NCBI GenBank assembly: GCA_045866215.1
Contig: AP035880.1
Location: forward strand, 2,852,001 to 2,916,000
Direction of reading: 5' to 3'
Length of the DNA: 64,000 nt
Origin: Croceivirga sp009797885
GTDB taxonomy: Bacteria; Bacteroidota; Bacteroidia; Flavobacteriales; Flavobacteriaceae
Shown here: positions 32,968 through 41,669 of the stretch, in pieces
Layout: every line of letters starts with the position of its first letter
How positions within the stretch are numbered: the stretch's first letter is position 1
Program-made: the position numbers and the translations under genes
The notes under the pieces: generated by a model
What the model was told of the DNA's origin: nothing
Seen by the model: the letters and a program-made list of their open reading frames with translations, nothing else
Databases searched by the model: none

Positions 32968-35787
32968 ATGAACTACAATTTCAGGCAAATAGAGGCTAAA
33001 TGGCAACAATATTGGACCAAGAATCAAACCTTTAAGGTGGAAAATGATTCGGACAAGCCCAAGTTTTATGCACTTTCCATGTTTCCCTATCCTTCCGGGG
33101 CAGGTCTGCACGTAGGACATCCCCTGGGTTATATAGCCTGTGATATCTATGCCCGCTACAAAAGGCATAAGGGATACAATGTATTGCATCCCATGGGTTA
33201 CGATTCCTTTGGCCTTCCTGCGGAGCAGTATGCCATACAAACAGGACAGCATCCTGCCATAACAACGGAAACCAATATCAAAAGATATCGGGAGCAACTG
33301 GACCAATTGGGTTTTTCCTTTGATTGGAGTCGGGAAGTGCGTACCTCCAACCCTAGGTATTATAAGTGGACACAATGGGTCTTTATCCAGCTGTTCAACT
33401 CATGGTACAACAATCAAACGGATAAAGCAGAGCCCATTGAAAGCTTGATCGCGATTTTTGAAAAGGAAGGGAATAGGAGCGTGAACGCCTCCTGCGATGA
33501 TGATACGCCGGTTTTTTTGGCCAGCGAATGGAACTCGTTTTCGGAAAAACAGAAACAGCAAGTGTTGCTAAAGTACCGTCTGACCTATTTAGCGGATGCT
33601 GAGGTGAATTGGTGCCCGGCATTGGGTACGGTCCTGGCCAATGATGAAATTGTGAATGGCGTTTCGGAACGTGGGGGACATCCCGTGATTCGAAAAAAGA
33701 TGACCCAATGGATGATGCGGATTACGGCCTATGCACAACGGTTGTTGGATGGCTTGGATACCATTGATTGGCCACAACCTTTAAAGGATTCCCAAACCAA
33801 TTGGATTGGTCGTTCCGAAGGAGCTTCGGCTACTTTTAAGGTTATTCCGACAGGGCGAAACGACGAGGGGTCCCATCAAATAGAGGTATTCACTACCCGC
33901 CCTGATACTATTTTCGGTGCTTCCTTCATGACCTTGGCCCCAGAGCATGAATTGGTGGCAAAAATCACCACACCTGCACAAAAATCAGAGATTGATGCTT
34001 ATGTGGAAGCAACCTCAAAACGCTCGGAGCGGGAGCGAATGGCGGATGTGAAAACCATTTCCGGTGCTTTTACGGGGGCGTACGCGGAACACCCATTTAC
34101 CAAAGCGCCCATTCCCATTTGGATCGGGGATTATGTATTGGCCAATTATGGCACGGGGGCGGTAATGGCGGTTCCCTGCGGAGATCAACGGGACTATGAC
34201 TTTGCAAAGCATTTTGATATTGATATCCCCAACATTTTTGATGGGGTTGATATTTCGGAAGAGGCCTTTGCCGATAAGGTAAACACCCTTATTGCCAATT
34301 CCGATTTCCTAAATGGGTTACGCCACAAAGAAGCAACAAGGAAAGTTATTGATGAGTTGGAAAAAATTGGTCAAGGACAGGGCAAGATCAATTACCGTTT
34401 ACGGGATGCGGTGTTTAGCCGCCAGCGCTATTGGGGAGAACCGTTCCCGGTCTATTATGATGCTGATGGAATGCCCCAGATAATCGCCGAAGGGCATTTG
34501 CCCTTGGAATTGCCCGAAGTGGAAAAGTACCTCCCCACGGAGACCGGGGAACCCCCTTTGGGTAATGCTACGCATTGGGCATGGAATGCCGAGGCGAATA
34601 AAGTGGTTGCCAACGAATTGATTGACCACAAAACGGTATTTCCCTTAGAACTCAATACCATGCCCGGTTGGGCGGGAAGTTCCCAATATTTCAATCGGTA
34701 TATGGATCCACATAATGCAGCGGCCATTTATTCTCAGGAAGCCATAGATTACTGGCAAGATGTGGATCTCTATATTGGAGGCAGCGAGCACGCTACAGGA
34801 CATTTGTTGTATTCCCGTTTTTGGCAAAAGTTTTTGTTTGATAGGGGCGTTGCCCCAAAGGATGAGTTTGCCAAAAAATTGATCAATCAGGGGATGATTA
34901 CGGGAACAAGTGCTTTTGTCTACAAAGATGTAGCACAAAACAAGGTGTATTCCAAAGCATTGATCAACGGGAAACATGTCAATCCAATCCATGCGGATGT
35001 TTCTTTAATTGATTCATCGGATGAATTGGATGTTGAAGCCTTTAAAAAGTGGAGGCCAGATTTGTCAAAGGCAGAATTCATTTTGGAGAATGGTAAATAC
35101 ATTGTAGGTCGCGAAATCGAAAAAATGTCCAAATCCAAATACAATGTGGTCAATCCCGATCAGATTTGTGAGGACTATGGAGCGGACAGCCTTCGGTTGT
35201 ATGAGATGTTCCTGGGACCATTGGAACAATCCAAGCCCTGGAACACCGCGGGCATTACAGGAGTTCATAGTTTTTTAAAGAAACTATGGAAGTTATACCT
35301 CGCAGTTGATGATAGTGAGCCAACTCCCGATAACCTGAAGACCTTGCACAAAACCATCAAAAAGGTAGAAGAGGACATTGAGCACTTTAGTTTCAACACT
35401 TCCGTCTCCACGTTTATGATCTGTGTCAATGAATTGACGGCGCAAAAATGCACAAGCAAGGCCATTTTGGGGCCCTTGGCGATTTTGGTATCGCCCTACG
35501 CCCCCCATATCGCTGAGGAACTTTGGGAAATAATGGGCCACACGGGTTCCATTGCCAATGTATCCTTTCCGCAACTGGAAGGGAAATACCTGGTGGAAAG
35601 CACCAAGGCCTATCCCATTTCCTTCAATGGTAAGATGCGCTTTAAACTGGAACTTCCCTTGGATATGGCGAAAGCCGATATTGAAGCTGCTGTTATGGCC
35701 CATGAACAGACCGCCAAATATCTGGATGGCCGAACGCCCAAGAAAGTCATTGTGGTGCCCGGTAAAATCGTAAATGTTGTTGGGTGA
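32968..35787 (+). CDS. leuS: leucyl-tRNA synthetase
   Basis: 939 residues, class I synthetase. The HIGH signature is HVGH at 48-51 and KMSKS is at about 719-723. The editing CP1 domain (about 230-450) contains FTTRPDTIFGASFM. Compared with the common bacterial enzyme of about 860 residues, it carries extra sequence, mainly about 145-205 after NSWYNNQT, an insertion I associate with Bacteroidetes LeuRS. The anticodon-binding domain occupies about 780-939. No T-box-like leader is seen. Confidence 0.97.
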   Translation: MNYNFRQIEAKWQQYWTKNQTFKVENDSDKPKFYALSMFPYPSGAGLHVGHPLGYIACDIYARYKRHKGYNVLHPMGYDSFGLPAEQYAIQTGQHPAITTETNIKRYREQLDQLGFSFDWSREVRTSNPRYYKWTQWVFIQLFNSWYNNQTDKAEPIESLIAIFEKEGNRSVNASCDDDTPVFLASEWNSFSEKQKQQVLLKYRLTYLADAEVNWCPALGTVLANDEIVNGVSERGGHPVIRKKMTQWMMRITAYAQRLLDGLDTIDWPQPLKDSQTNWIGRSEGASATFKVIPTGRNDEGSHQIEVFTTRPDTIFGASFMTLAPEHELVAKITTPAQKSEIDAYVEATSKRSERERMADVKTISGAFTGAYAEHPFTKAPIPIWIGDYVLANYGTGAVMAVPCGDQRDYDFAKHFDIDIPNIFDGVDISEEAFADKVNTLIANSDFLNGLRHKEATRKVIDELEKIGQGQGKINYRLRDAVFSRQRYWGEPFPVYYDADGMPQIIAEGHLPLELPEVEKYLPTETGEPPLGNATHWAWNAEANKVVANELIDHKTVFPLELNTMPGWAGSSQYFNRYMDPHNAAAIYSQEAIDYWQDVDLYIGGSEHATGHLLYSRFWQKFLFDRGVAPKDEFAKKLINQGMITGTSAFVYKDVAQNKVYSKALINGKHVNPIHADVSLIDSSDELDVEAFKKWRPDLSKAEFILENGKYIVGREIEKMSKSKYNVVNPDQICEDYGADSLRLYEMFLGPLEQSKPWNTAGITGVHSFLKKLWKLYLAVDDSEPTPDNLKTLHKTIKKVEEDIEHFSFNTSVSTFMICVNELTAQKCTSKAILGPLAILVSPYAPHIAEELWEIMGHTGSIANVSFPQLEGKYLVESTKAYPISFNGKMRFKLELPLDMAKADIEAAVMAHEQTAKYLDGRTPKKVIVVPGKIVNVVG

Positions 35788-36168
35788 TGCCTTTCCGCTC
35801 TATTGTAGGCTGATGTTTTCCCCAATTAAGACAAGGAGTTAAAATCGTCTGGTTTCTGGAATCCAGGAGCAAAGCGGCCTTACGTCTTTTCTAAGCCAGC
35901 CCTTGGGTCTATCTGCCCTATTGCGGCTATGTGCACGGATGCTGTTTTTATTCCCAAGGCAAAAGGTATGGAAACATAAATCCGGTCAGGATATTCAGCA
36001 TATCATGTATTTGGGATTACTTCAGGGTCCACTTCTTTGAATGATTTGTGATTTCCGTGGCAAATGCCCTGCCGTTATTTTGGCCGTTTTGTTCACGGGG
36101 TACCGATCAATATGATGTTGATTTTAAAATAGAAACATAAACAAGGGCATTTTTAGTGGTCAAGAAGT

Positions 36169-36189
36169 AAAAAAAACAATGTTTTTTTT
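36169..36189. repeat. A8C/GT8 inverted repeat
   Basis: AAAAAAAAC-AAT-GTTTTTTTT: nine-base perfect arms around a three-base loop. The A/T arms are weak as a hairpin, but the symmetry on both strands could terminate transcription either way or bind a protein. It lies 156 bases ahead of ald. Confidence 0.5.
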
Positions 36190-36194
36190 GAATG

Positions 36195-36215
36195 ACCCCC
36201 TATTTCTTTGGGGGT
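36195..36215. repeat. C-rich/G-rich hairpin
   Basis: ACCCCC and GGGGGT form a six-pair stem with the loop TATTTCTTT. No T-run follows on either side, so it is not a clear terminator. It lies six bases after the A8C/GT8 repeat and 130 bases ahead of the ald start. Confidence 0.5.
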
Positions 36216-36344
36216 ATAAGAACAAAAAATGCTATTTTAACTGAATTACCCCTACATTTCATCGATTTTATTTTTCATTTTTTTAGATTTATAACACTTT
36301 TGGCGCTATAATTCTATAAATACAACAACTTTAAAACAAGAACC

Positions 36345-37448
36345 ATGGTTATTGGTGTACCTAAAGAAATTAAGAATAATGAAAGTCGGGTGGGGATGAC
36401 CCCTTCCGGAGTTTTTGAACTGGTAAAGAACAATCACACGGTGTACGTGCAGTCCACTGCCGGGGAAGGAAGTGGTTTTTTTGATGAGGACTACAGCAAT
36501 GCAGGCGCACAGATTTTGCCGAACATAGAGGAGGTGTACGCCAAGGCAGATATGATCGTAAAAGTCAAGGAACCCATAGCGATGGAATATGGATTGATCA
36601 AGGAAGGACAGATTGTTTTTACCTATTTTCATTTTGCTTCCAGCGGGCCACTGACCAAAGCCATGATCAACAGCAAGGCGATCTGTATTGCCTATGAAAC
36701 GGTTGAGGATGAAGATGGGACACTTCCCCTGTTAACCCCAATGTCTGAAGTAGCGGGTCGGATGGCCATTCAGCAGGGGGCCAAATATTTGGAAAAGCCA
36801 GTAAAGGGAAAAGGGGTATTACTGGGTGGCGTACCTGGGGTGCAACCTGGGAAGGTCTTGGTGCTGGGTGCGGGAACCGTAGGCATCCAAGCCGCAAAAA
36901 TGGCAGCAGGTCTTGGGGCCCATGTCACTATTATGGATATCAATATGAAAAGATTACGATATGTGAATGATGTGATGCCAAACCATGTGGTCACCGATTT
37001 TTCCACAGAGCTCAGAATTCGGAAACACATCAAGACCCATGATCTAATTGTTGGTGCGGTATTGTTGAAAGGGGCAAAAGCCCCGAATTTGATTACCAGG
37101 GATATGCTTAAGGACATGCATGCTGGTACGGTCATTGTAGATGTCGCTGTGGATCAAGGAGGATGCATTGAAACAACTAAGCCAACAACCCATGAAGATC
37201 CCGTTTACATTATTGACGACGTGGTCCACTATTGTGTAGCCAATATGCCGGGTGCGGTGCCCTATACCTCTACTATTGCCTTGACCAATGTTACCTTGCC
37301 CTATGTTTTAAAATTGGCCAATAACGGTTGGCAAAGTGCCTGCAGGATGGACAAATCCTTGGAAAAAGGACTCAACATCGTTGAGGGGGAAGTGGTATAT
37401 AAGGAAATCATGGATGCCTTTGACTGGGATGCTCCGGTTTTGGTATAA
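36345..37448 (+). CDS. ald: alanine dehydrogenase
   Basis: 367 residues, NAD-dependent. The N-terminal MVIGVPKEIKNNESRVGMTP segment with Arg15 and the NAD-binding GAGTVGIQAAKMAAGLGAHV region near 177-196 identify the family, which reversibly interconverts L-alanine with pyruvate and ammonia. It stands alone with its own terminator. The long repeat-containing leader upstream may carry regulation, but no promoter is convincing to me. Confidence 0.96.
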   Translation: MVIGVPKEIKNNESRVGMTPSGVFELVKNNHTVYVQSTAGEGSGFFDEDYSNAGAQILPNIEEVYAKADMIVKVKEPIAMEYGLIKEGQIVFTYFHFASSGPLTKAMINSKAICIAYETVEDEDGTLPLLTPMSEVAGRMAIQQGAKYLEKPVKGKGVLLGGVPGVQPGKVLVLGAGTVGIQAAKMAAGLGAHVTIMDINMKRLRYVNDVMPNHVVTDFSTELRIRKHIKTHDLIVGAVLLKGAKAPNLITRDMLKDMHAGTVIVDVAVDQGGCIETTKPTTHEDPVYIIDDVVHYCVANMPGAVPYTSTIALTNVTLPYVLKLANNGWQSACRMDKSLEKGLNIVEGEVVYKEIMDAFDWDAPVLV

Positions 37449-37473
37449 ACTAACAAAATGTCAGTTTTTAAGG

Positions 37474-37498
37474 CCCCGTCCAATTTGGCGGGGTTTTT
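37474..37498 (+). terminator. ald intrinsic terminator
   Basis: CCCCG at 37474-37478 pairs with CGGGG at 37489-37493, with two further CC/GG pairs inside, followed by TTTTT. It lies 25 bases after the ald stop. Confidence 0.85.
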
Positions 37499-37542
37499 GT
37501 GTTTGAGTTGGTATATTTAATAAAAATTAAAACGAAAAAGTC

Positions 37543-38238
37543 ATGATGGGATATTATATATTGATCGGTGCTATTGCATTGGTCAGTTGGTTGGTGAGTG
37601 CACGACTAAAAAGTAAGTTCAAGCATTACTCCAAAGTGCATTTACAGAACGGAATGAGTGGTGCGGAAATCGCCCAGAAAATGTTGGATGACCATGGGAT
37701 ACGGGATGTGAAGGTTATCTCCACCCCTGGGATGTTGACCGATCATTACAATCCAAAAAATAAAACCGTAAACCTTAGTGAAGGGGTCTACAACCAGCGG
37801 AATGCTGCGGCGGCGGCCGTAGCTGCCCACGAAGTAGGGCATGCCGTGCAACATGCCCAGGCATACGAGTGGTTGACCATGCGCTCCAAGTTGGTTCCTG
37901 TGGTAAGCGTTACCTCCGGAATGAGCACTTGGGTGGTTTTTGGTGGACTCATGTTGGGAGCTGCAGCGGGCGTTGGCCTTGGATACTGGATTGCGGTTGC
38001 CGGATTGGTGATGATGGCATTTGCCACGCTCTTCAGTTTTATCACCCTGCCTGTTGAATACGATGCCAGTAAACGTGCTTTGGTATGGCTCAAACAAAAG
38101 AATATGGTCACCCAAGCGGAGTATAAAGGTTCCGAAGATGCATTGAATTGGGCGGCCAGGACCTATTTGGTAGCTGCCATAGGTGCGTTGGCAACTTTAG
38201 TATACTGGGGCTTACAAGTTTTTGGGGGCCGGGACTAA
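37543..38238 (+). CDS. zinc metallopeptidase, YugP type
   Basis: 231 residues: an N-terminal membrane helix (about 3-20), the catalytic HEVGH at 96-100 in a helix, and two further helices (about 125-170), then a final helix near the C-terminus. This layout matches the Zn_peptidase_2/YugP family. Role unknown, probably turnover of membrane proteins. Terminated by a clear hairpin 20 bases downstream. Confidence 0.88.
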   Translation: MMGYYILIGAIALVSWLVSARLKSKFKHYSKVHLQNGMSGAEIAQKMLDDHGIRDVKVISTPGMLTDHYNPKNKTVNLSEGVYNQRNAAAAAVAAHEVGHAVQHAQAYEWLTMRSKLVPVVSVTSGMSTWVVFGGLMLGAAAGVGLGYWIAVAGLVMMAFATLFSFITLPVEYDASKRALVWLKQKNMVTQAEYKGSEDALNWAARTYLVAAIGALATLVYWGLQVFGGRD

Positions 38239-38257
38239 AGTAAAAGAACATGCGATC

Positions 38258-38288
38258 AAGGTCCTTTCTTTTGGAAGGGCCTTTTTTT
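38258..38288 (+). terminator. intrinsic terminator after YugP-type gene
   Basis: AAGGTCCTT and AAGGGCCTT form a nine-pair stem (one G-T) around TCTTTTGG, followed by TTTTT. The convergent gene ends 28 bases further. Confidence 0.85.
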
Positions 38289-38315
38289 GGCCACTTGAGA
38301 AAGTCTATGGGTTCA

Positions 38316-39236
38316 TTACCAACTGAGCGCATAGGAAAGCTGAACGTAAATATGTGACTCCGAACCGATAGTTTCGGAAGAATTGTAGCGCATACCAATT
38401 TTATAATCATTTCGGTTAAAGCGATAGTTAAAATCAAGCCCAAACCGCAAGAGTGAATTTTCGGATTCCCTAAGAACGGGGGAATCGTCCCCAAAGAAAT
38501 TCCCCTCGATCAATCCATTATAAAACACCTCACGATAGGCAAGCCTTAGTACAAAAAAGATTTCGCGTGCATTGTTCCCCAAACGATCGTATGCAATGCT
38601 CTCTCCAATGGGGGTTCTTCTACCAAAATGGAAAATAGCTTCGGTCTCCCCAAAAATATCCCTGGAACCCATTGCCAGTTTAGGTTGCAGGGCAATTAGG
38701 ACACCAAACGGGTTGGGAGCCAATTCCCATTCCTTGGTATAGGTAGCATAAAGGTTGACATGGAAACTATTGTTCAGTTCATCAATCCATTGGGGTGTCT
38801 CAAAAATGGCCACGGCCCTATGATACCATCGTTGAAATCCTCCGGCTCCAGAGTTGTTTCCTGCGAGTCCGAGAAGTGCTTCAATATCAATTAAGGAATT
38901 TTTGTGGGCCGAAGACCAACTGCTTAACAAACCTGTAAATCCGGCATAGGGCCTATCAAATGAAGTGGATTCAATCGATTGGGTCTGGGTGGGGGTATAT
39001 ACTTCCTGTCCAAGTCGGAAGCGAAGCTGTTCCCCTTCCCCAAAAACGCCTTTTTTCAGAATAGTCCTGTAGGTCAAGAACAGTCCTGACGAATAATAAC
39101 GGTCGGTTGATAGAAAGAAATCATTGTCGTGACGAAACTCCAACTGATGTGGGAAGGCGTTGGGCTCATAACTTCGCTGTGAAAAGAGCGAGGTTTTCAA
39201 AAAGCAGATAAAAATGCCAAAGAATAATCGTTGCAT
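38316..39236 (-). CDS. lipid A deacylase LpxR family protein
   Basis: 306 residues with a signal peptide ending near FSQ (about residue 20). The DUF2219/LpxR barrel is recognisable from FRHDNDFFLSTDRYYSSGLF at about 35-54 and the phase of aromatic strands through to the terminal SYALSW. In Salmonella, LpxR removes the 3'-acyloxyacyl chain of lipid A in the outer membrane. The activity in this homologue is inferred. It is followed on the same strand, upstream in transcription, by an Lrp gene six bases away, so they are probably cotranscribed. Confidence 0.8.
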   Translation of the reverse strand: MQRLFFGIFICFLKTSLFSQRSYEPNAFPHQLEFRHDNDFFLSTDRYYSSGLFLTYRTILKKGVFGEGEQLRFRLGQEVYTPTQTQSIESTSFDRPYAGFTGLLSSWSSAHKNSLIDIEALLGLAGNNSGAGGFQRWYHRAVAIFETPQWIDELNNSFHVNLYATYTKEWELAPNPFGVLIALQPKLAMGSRDIFGETEAIFHFGRRTPIGESIAYDRLGNNAREIFFVLRLAYREVFYNGLIEGNFFGDDSPVLRESENSLLRFGLDFNYRFNRNDYKIGMRYNSSETIGSESHIYVQLSYALSW

Positions 39237-39242
39237 TAGGAA

Positions 39243-39713
39243 CTAAATGGAAATCTGCCTATTGATTTGTTGATTTAATGAGATGAAGGTTTCTGTTCGG
39301 GAAACACCTTCAATCTGCTGTATGTTTTTGTTCAACACCTGCATTAAATGTTCATTGTCCTTGCAGAGCACCTTAATTAGGATGGACCAGTTGCCCGTAG
39401 TATAATGACACTCCAAAACCTCGGGTATTTTTTTAAGGGCTGCCACTGCCTTGGGATTGCTCATAGCCCTGTCCAAAAAAATACCGATATAGGCCATTGT
39501 GGTATACCCCAGGACTTTAGGATTGATAATGAATTTTGAACCGGAAATGACCCCGGCAGCTTCCAATTTACGCAGTCTTTGGTGGATGGCCGCTCCCGAA
39601 ATACCAATATCCCGGGCAATCTCCAAAATCGGTTTTCGGGCATCTTCCATTAAATGCCTTAGGATTTTTTTGTCTATCCCGTCCAGGCGTAACAGGTTGT
39701 TAGTGGATTTCAT
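39243..39713 (-). CDS. Lrp/AsnC family transcriptional regulator
   Basis: 156 residues. The winged helix-turn-helix (about 10-60; LDGIDKKILRHLMEDARKPI and ISGAAIHQRLRKLE) is followed by the RAM ligand-binding domain (about 70-145; FLDRAMSNPKAVAALKKIPE). Members sense amino acids. It lies next to the saccharopine dehydrogenase-type gene, which makes lysine or a related amino acid a reasonable effector (inference). A TATCTTTG promoter lies 23 bases upstream. Confidence 0.92.
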   Translation of the reverse strand: MKSTNNLLRLDGIDKKILRHLMEDARKPILEIARDIGISGAAIHQRLRKLEAAGVISGSKFIINPKVLGYTTMAYIGIFLDRAMSNPKAVAALKKIPEVLECHYTTGNWSILIKVLCKDNEHLMQVLNKNIQQIEGVSRTETFISLNQQINRQISI

Positions 39714-39736
39714 AGAAATGCAAACTAATTGAAACC

Positions 39737-39744
39737 CAAAGATA
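39737..39744 (-). promoter_or_regulatory. -7 box of lrp-like gene
   Basis: On the minus strand this reads TATCTTTG, an exact TAnnTTTG match, 23 bases ahead of the ATG at 39713. It sits in the 48-base space after the saccharopine dehydrogenase-type gene. Confidence 0.6.
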
Positions 39745-39761
39745 GAAAAGCCAATGGGAAT

Positions 39762-41135
39762 TTAACTGGCTACCGAGTCGGGATTATACCCTAAATAAAG
39801 TGCTTGAAATTCATTGAATTTAATGCCATGGTTTTCCAATTCCGTTAAAATTGGACCATAGACTTCCTTTGTTATGGGAATCTGTACCCCGGGAGAGGTA
39901 ATCTTTCCATTTAGAATATTGAGGGTGGCCATGGCCACAGGAAGGCCAACGGTTTTCGCCATGGCCGTATGGGTCCTATTTTCTCCCAGGACTACCATAT
40001 TGGCATCCAATTGTTTTTTCTTTCCTTCCAATTCGTACCCAAACTTGTGGTACATGACAATCATGTCTTTTTCGTTGTCATTAAGGGTCCAACTTTCTTC
40101 CAGGATTTGCTGGAGTGCCTGGGCGGGCGTTGCATTTGCACGTGTAATTGTCTTTGTTGCGCTAAAAAGGTCCAATTCCTCCAATTTCTCCCACATAATG
40201 TCATCTTGGTCAATTTTTAGGTAATGACGCAGTTTCAGTTCTATGGAATCTGTGGGGGAATAGGGCAGAAAAAGATTTACGAATTGCCGATAGGACATTC
40301 CTTGGGAATTTTCAATTTGGTAACTGTCATCCGTCATTCCCAATTGTACAAATATGTTCCAAGCCCTGGAAAAACCTACCCTGCGCATGGTTCCACGGTA
40401 AAGCGTCAACACATCTTGTAACCCATAGGCTTCACGGTACCAAAGGGAATCCCGATTGGCGTACCCTTCAAATTTTCCGTATCCTTCAATATCCAAAAAT
40501 TCGGTCCTGCGGAATAGTTTATGGTATGGTATGTATTTGTATGTTCCTTCCTGGATGAATTTGGCTGTCCCGCCCTGGCCGGCCACGACCACATTCCTCG
40601 GGTTCCAGGTAAATTTATAGTTCCAAAGATTGGTATCGTTTTCTGGGGCTACCAGTCCACCTGTAAAGGATTCAAAAAGAATCATTTTGCCGCCCTTATT
40701 GCGGATACGATCAATGACTTCCATAGCACTCATATGATCAATGCCCGGATCCAAACCAATTTCATTCATGAAAACCAGATTGGATTCCCTGACCTCCGGG
40801 TCCAATTTTCTAATGGCATCACTGATATATGATGCGGTCACCAAATGCTTTTTGAATTGAAGGCAGTCCTGGGCAACTTTGGTGTGTAACCGCACAGGTA
40901 ACATGGAAACCACAATATCCGCACTTTGTATGGCCTTGCTCCTGGATTCATTTTCCATAATGTTCAAGGTCATTATATTGCAATGGGGATGGTTTACAAT
41001 ATCCTTGGCAATATTGTTTGGGTACAAATCCCCTATGGTGAGATGAAGATTCTGGGAAACCGAATTGTCCAAAAAAAAGTCCAATAGATATGAGGTGGAC
41101 TTCCCGGCTCCCAAGACAAGAATTTTTCGGGCCAT
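39762..41135 (-). CDS. saccharopine dehydrogenase family protein
   Basis: 457 residues. The N-terminal Rossmann domain has LVLGAGKSTSYLL (about 5-17) and the dehydrogenase C-terminal domain contains NEIGLDPGIDHMSAMEVID near 123-141, a family hallmark. It matches saccharopine dehydrogenase (lysine-forming or glutamate-forming type), an enzyme of lysine degradation or of alpha-aminoadipate chemistry, although some homologues act on other substrates. The adjacent Lrp regulator and separate promoter suggest amino-acid control. Confidence 0.85.
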   Translation of the reverse strand: MARKILVLGAGKSTSYLLDFFLDNSVSQNLHLTIGDLYPNNIAKDIVNHPHCNIMTLNIMENESRSKAIQSADIVVSMLPVRLHTKVAQDCLQFKKHLVTASYISDAIRKLDPEVRESNLVFMNEIGLDPGIDHMSAMEVIDRIRNKGGKMILFESFTGGLVAPENDTNLWNYKFTWNPRNVVVAGQGGTAKFIQEGTYKYIPYHKLFRRTEFLDIEGYGKFEGYANRDSLWYREAYGLQDVLTLYRGTMRRVGFSRAWNIFVQLGMTDDSYQIENSQGMSYRQFVNLFLPYSPTDSIELKLRHYLKIDQDDIMWEKLEELDLFSATKTITRANATPAQALQQILEESWTLNDNEKDMIVMYHKFGYELEGKKKQLDANMVVLGENRTHTAMAKTVGLPVAMATLNILNGKITSPGVQIPITKEVYGPILTELENHGIKFNEFQALYLGYNPDSVAS

Positions 41136-41153
41136 AAGTTTAAATTACCTTTG
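41123..41153 (+). promoter_or_regulatory. promoter of DUF423 gene
   Basis: -7 box TACCTTTG at 41146-41153 with TTTT at 41123-41126 as -33 at 19-base spacing. The gene starts 62 bases downstream. The elements overlap the 5' end of the divergent saccharopine dehydrogenase-type gene. Confidence 0.55.
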
Positions 41154-41214
41154 TGACTAACGGATACGAAAGTATCAAATTGTTATATTTTTAAAAAAAT
41201 TGACCCTTTAAGTT

Positions 41215-41598
41215 ATGAACAAAACAATTTTGGTGACGGGATTGGTGCTTGGAATATTGGCGGTAATACTAGGGGCCTTTGGGGCCCATGGATTAAAAAA
41301 AGCGTTAGGTCCAGAGGAAATCAGCACGTTTGAGACAGGAGTAAAGTACCAAATGTACCACGCCCTGTTCCTAATTCTCCTGAGTACCATTACCCTGGCT
41401 TCCGAAGGAACGAAAAGAGTGGTCTTCTACCTTATTCTTATTGGGGTTGTTCTTTTTTCTTTTTCCATATACTTGTTGGCTACCAACACGTTGACTTCTT
41501 TTGATTTTAGGAAAATAGGAATCGTTACCCCCATAGGAGGTACGTTACTCATTTTGGGGTGGGGTTATTTACTTTTTAGCGTACTGATGAAAAAGTAG
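41215..41598 (+). CDS. DUF423 membrane protein
   Basis: 127 residues, four helices, of the YgdD/DUF423 family. The signature GAFGAHGLKKAL lies at about 20-31, followed by FETGVKYQMYHALFLI. Function is unknown. It has its own promoter and lies 71 bases ahead of pckA. Confidence 0.88.
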   Translation: MNKTILVTGLVLGILAVILGAFGAHGLKKALGPEEISTFETGVKYQMYHALFLILLSTITLASEGTKRVVFYLILIGVVLFSFSIYLLATNTLTSFDFRKIGIVTPIGGTLLILGWGYLLFSVLMKK

Positions 41599-41639
41599 GG
41601 CGAAAAAATAATAATCCAAGGGTATTGGATTTTAATAAG

Positions 41640-41647
41640 TAGTTTTG
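41640..41647 (+). promoter_or_regulatory. pckA promoter -7 box
   Basis: TAGTTTTG, an exact TAnnTTTG match, 23 bases ahead of the pckA ATG. No -33 element at the usual spacing. Confidence 0.5.
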
Positions 41648-41669
41648 CGCCAACTTTAAAATTTAACAT

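Larger units (their letters stand above)
35788..36344. other. 557-base gap with repeats, no clear gene
   Basis: No gene can be supported. Two short minus-strand stretches are open and coding-like (35839-35985, and 36017-36106) but have no start codon and do not match a family I know, so they may be decayed remnants. The rest is AT-rich and holds the A8C/GT8 inverted repeat and a C-G hairpin described separately, then the ald leader. Confidence 0.5.

Noticed and set aside
32788..33375. Minus-strand open frame of 195 codons over the leuS start and the T9SS adhesin start
   Set aside because: It is antisense to two well-supported genes and lacks any domain.
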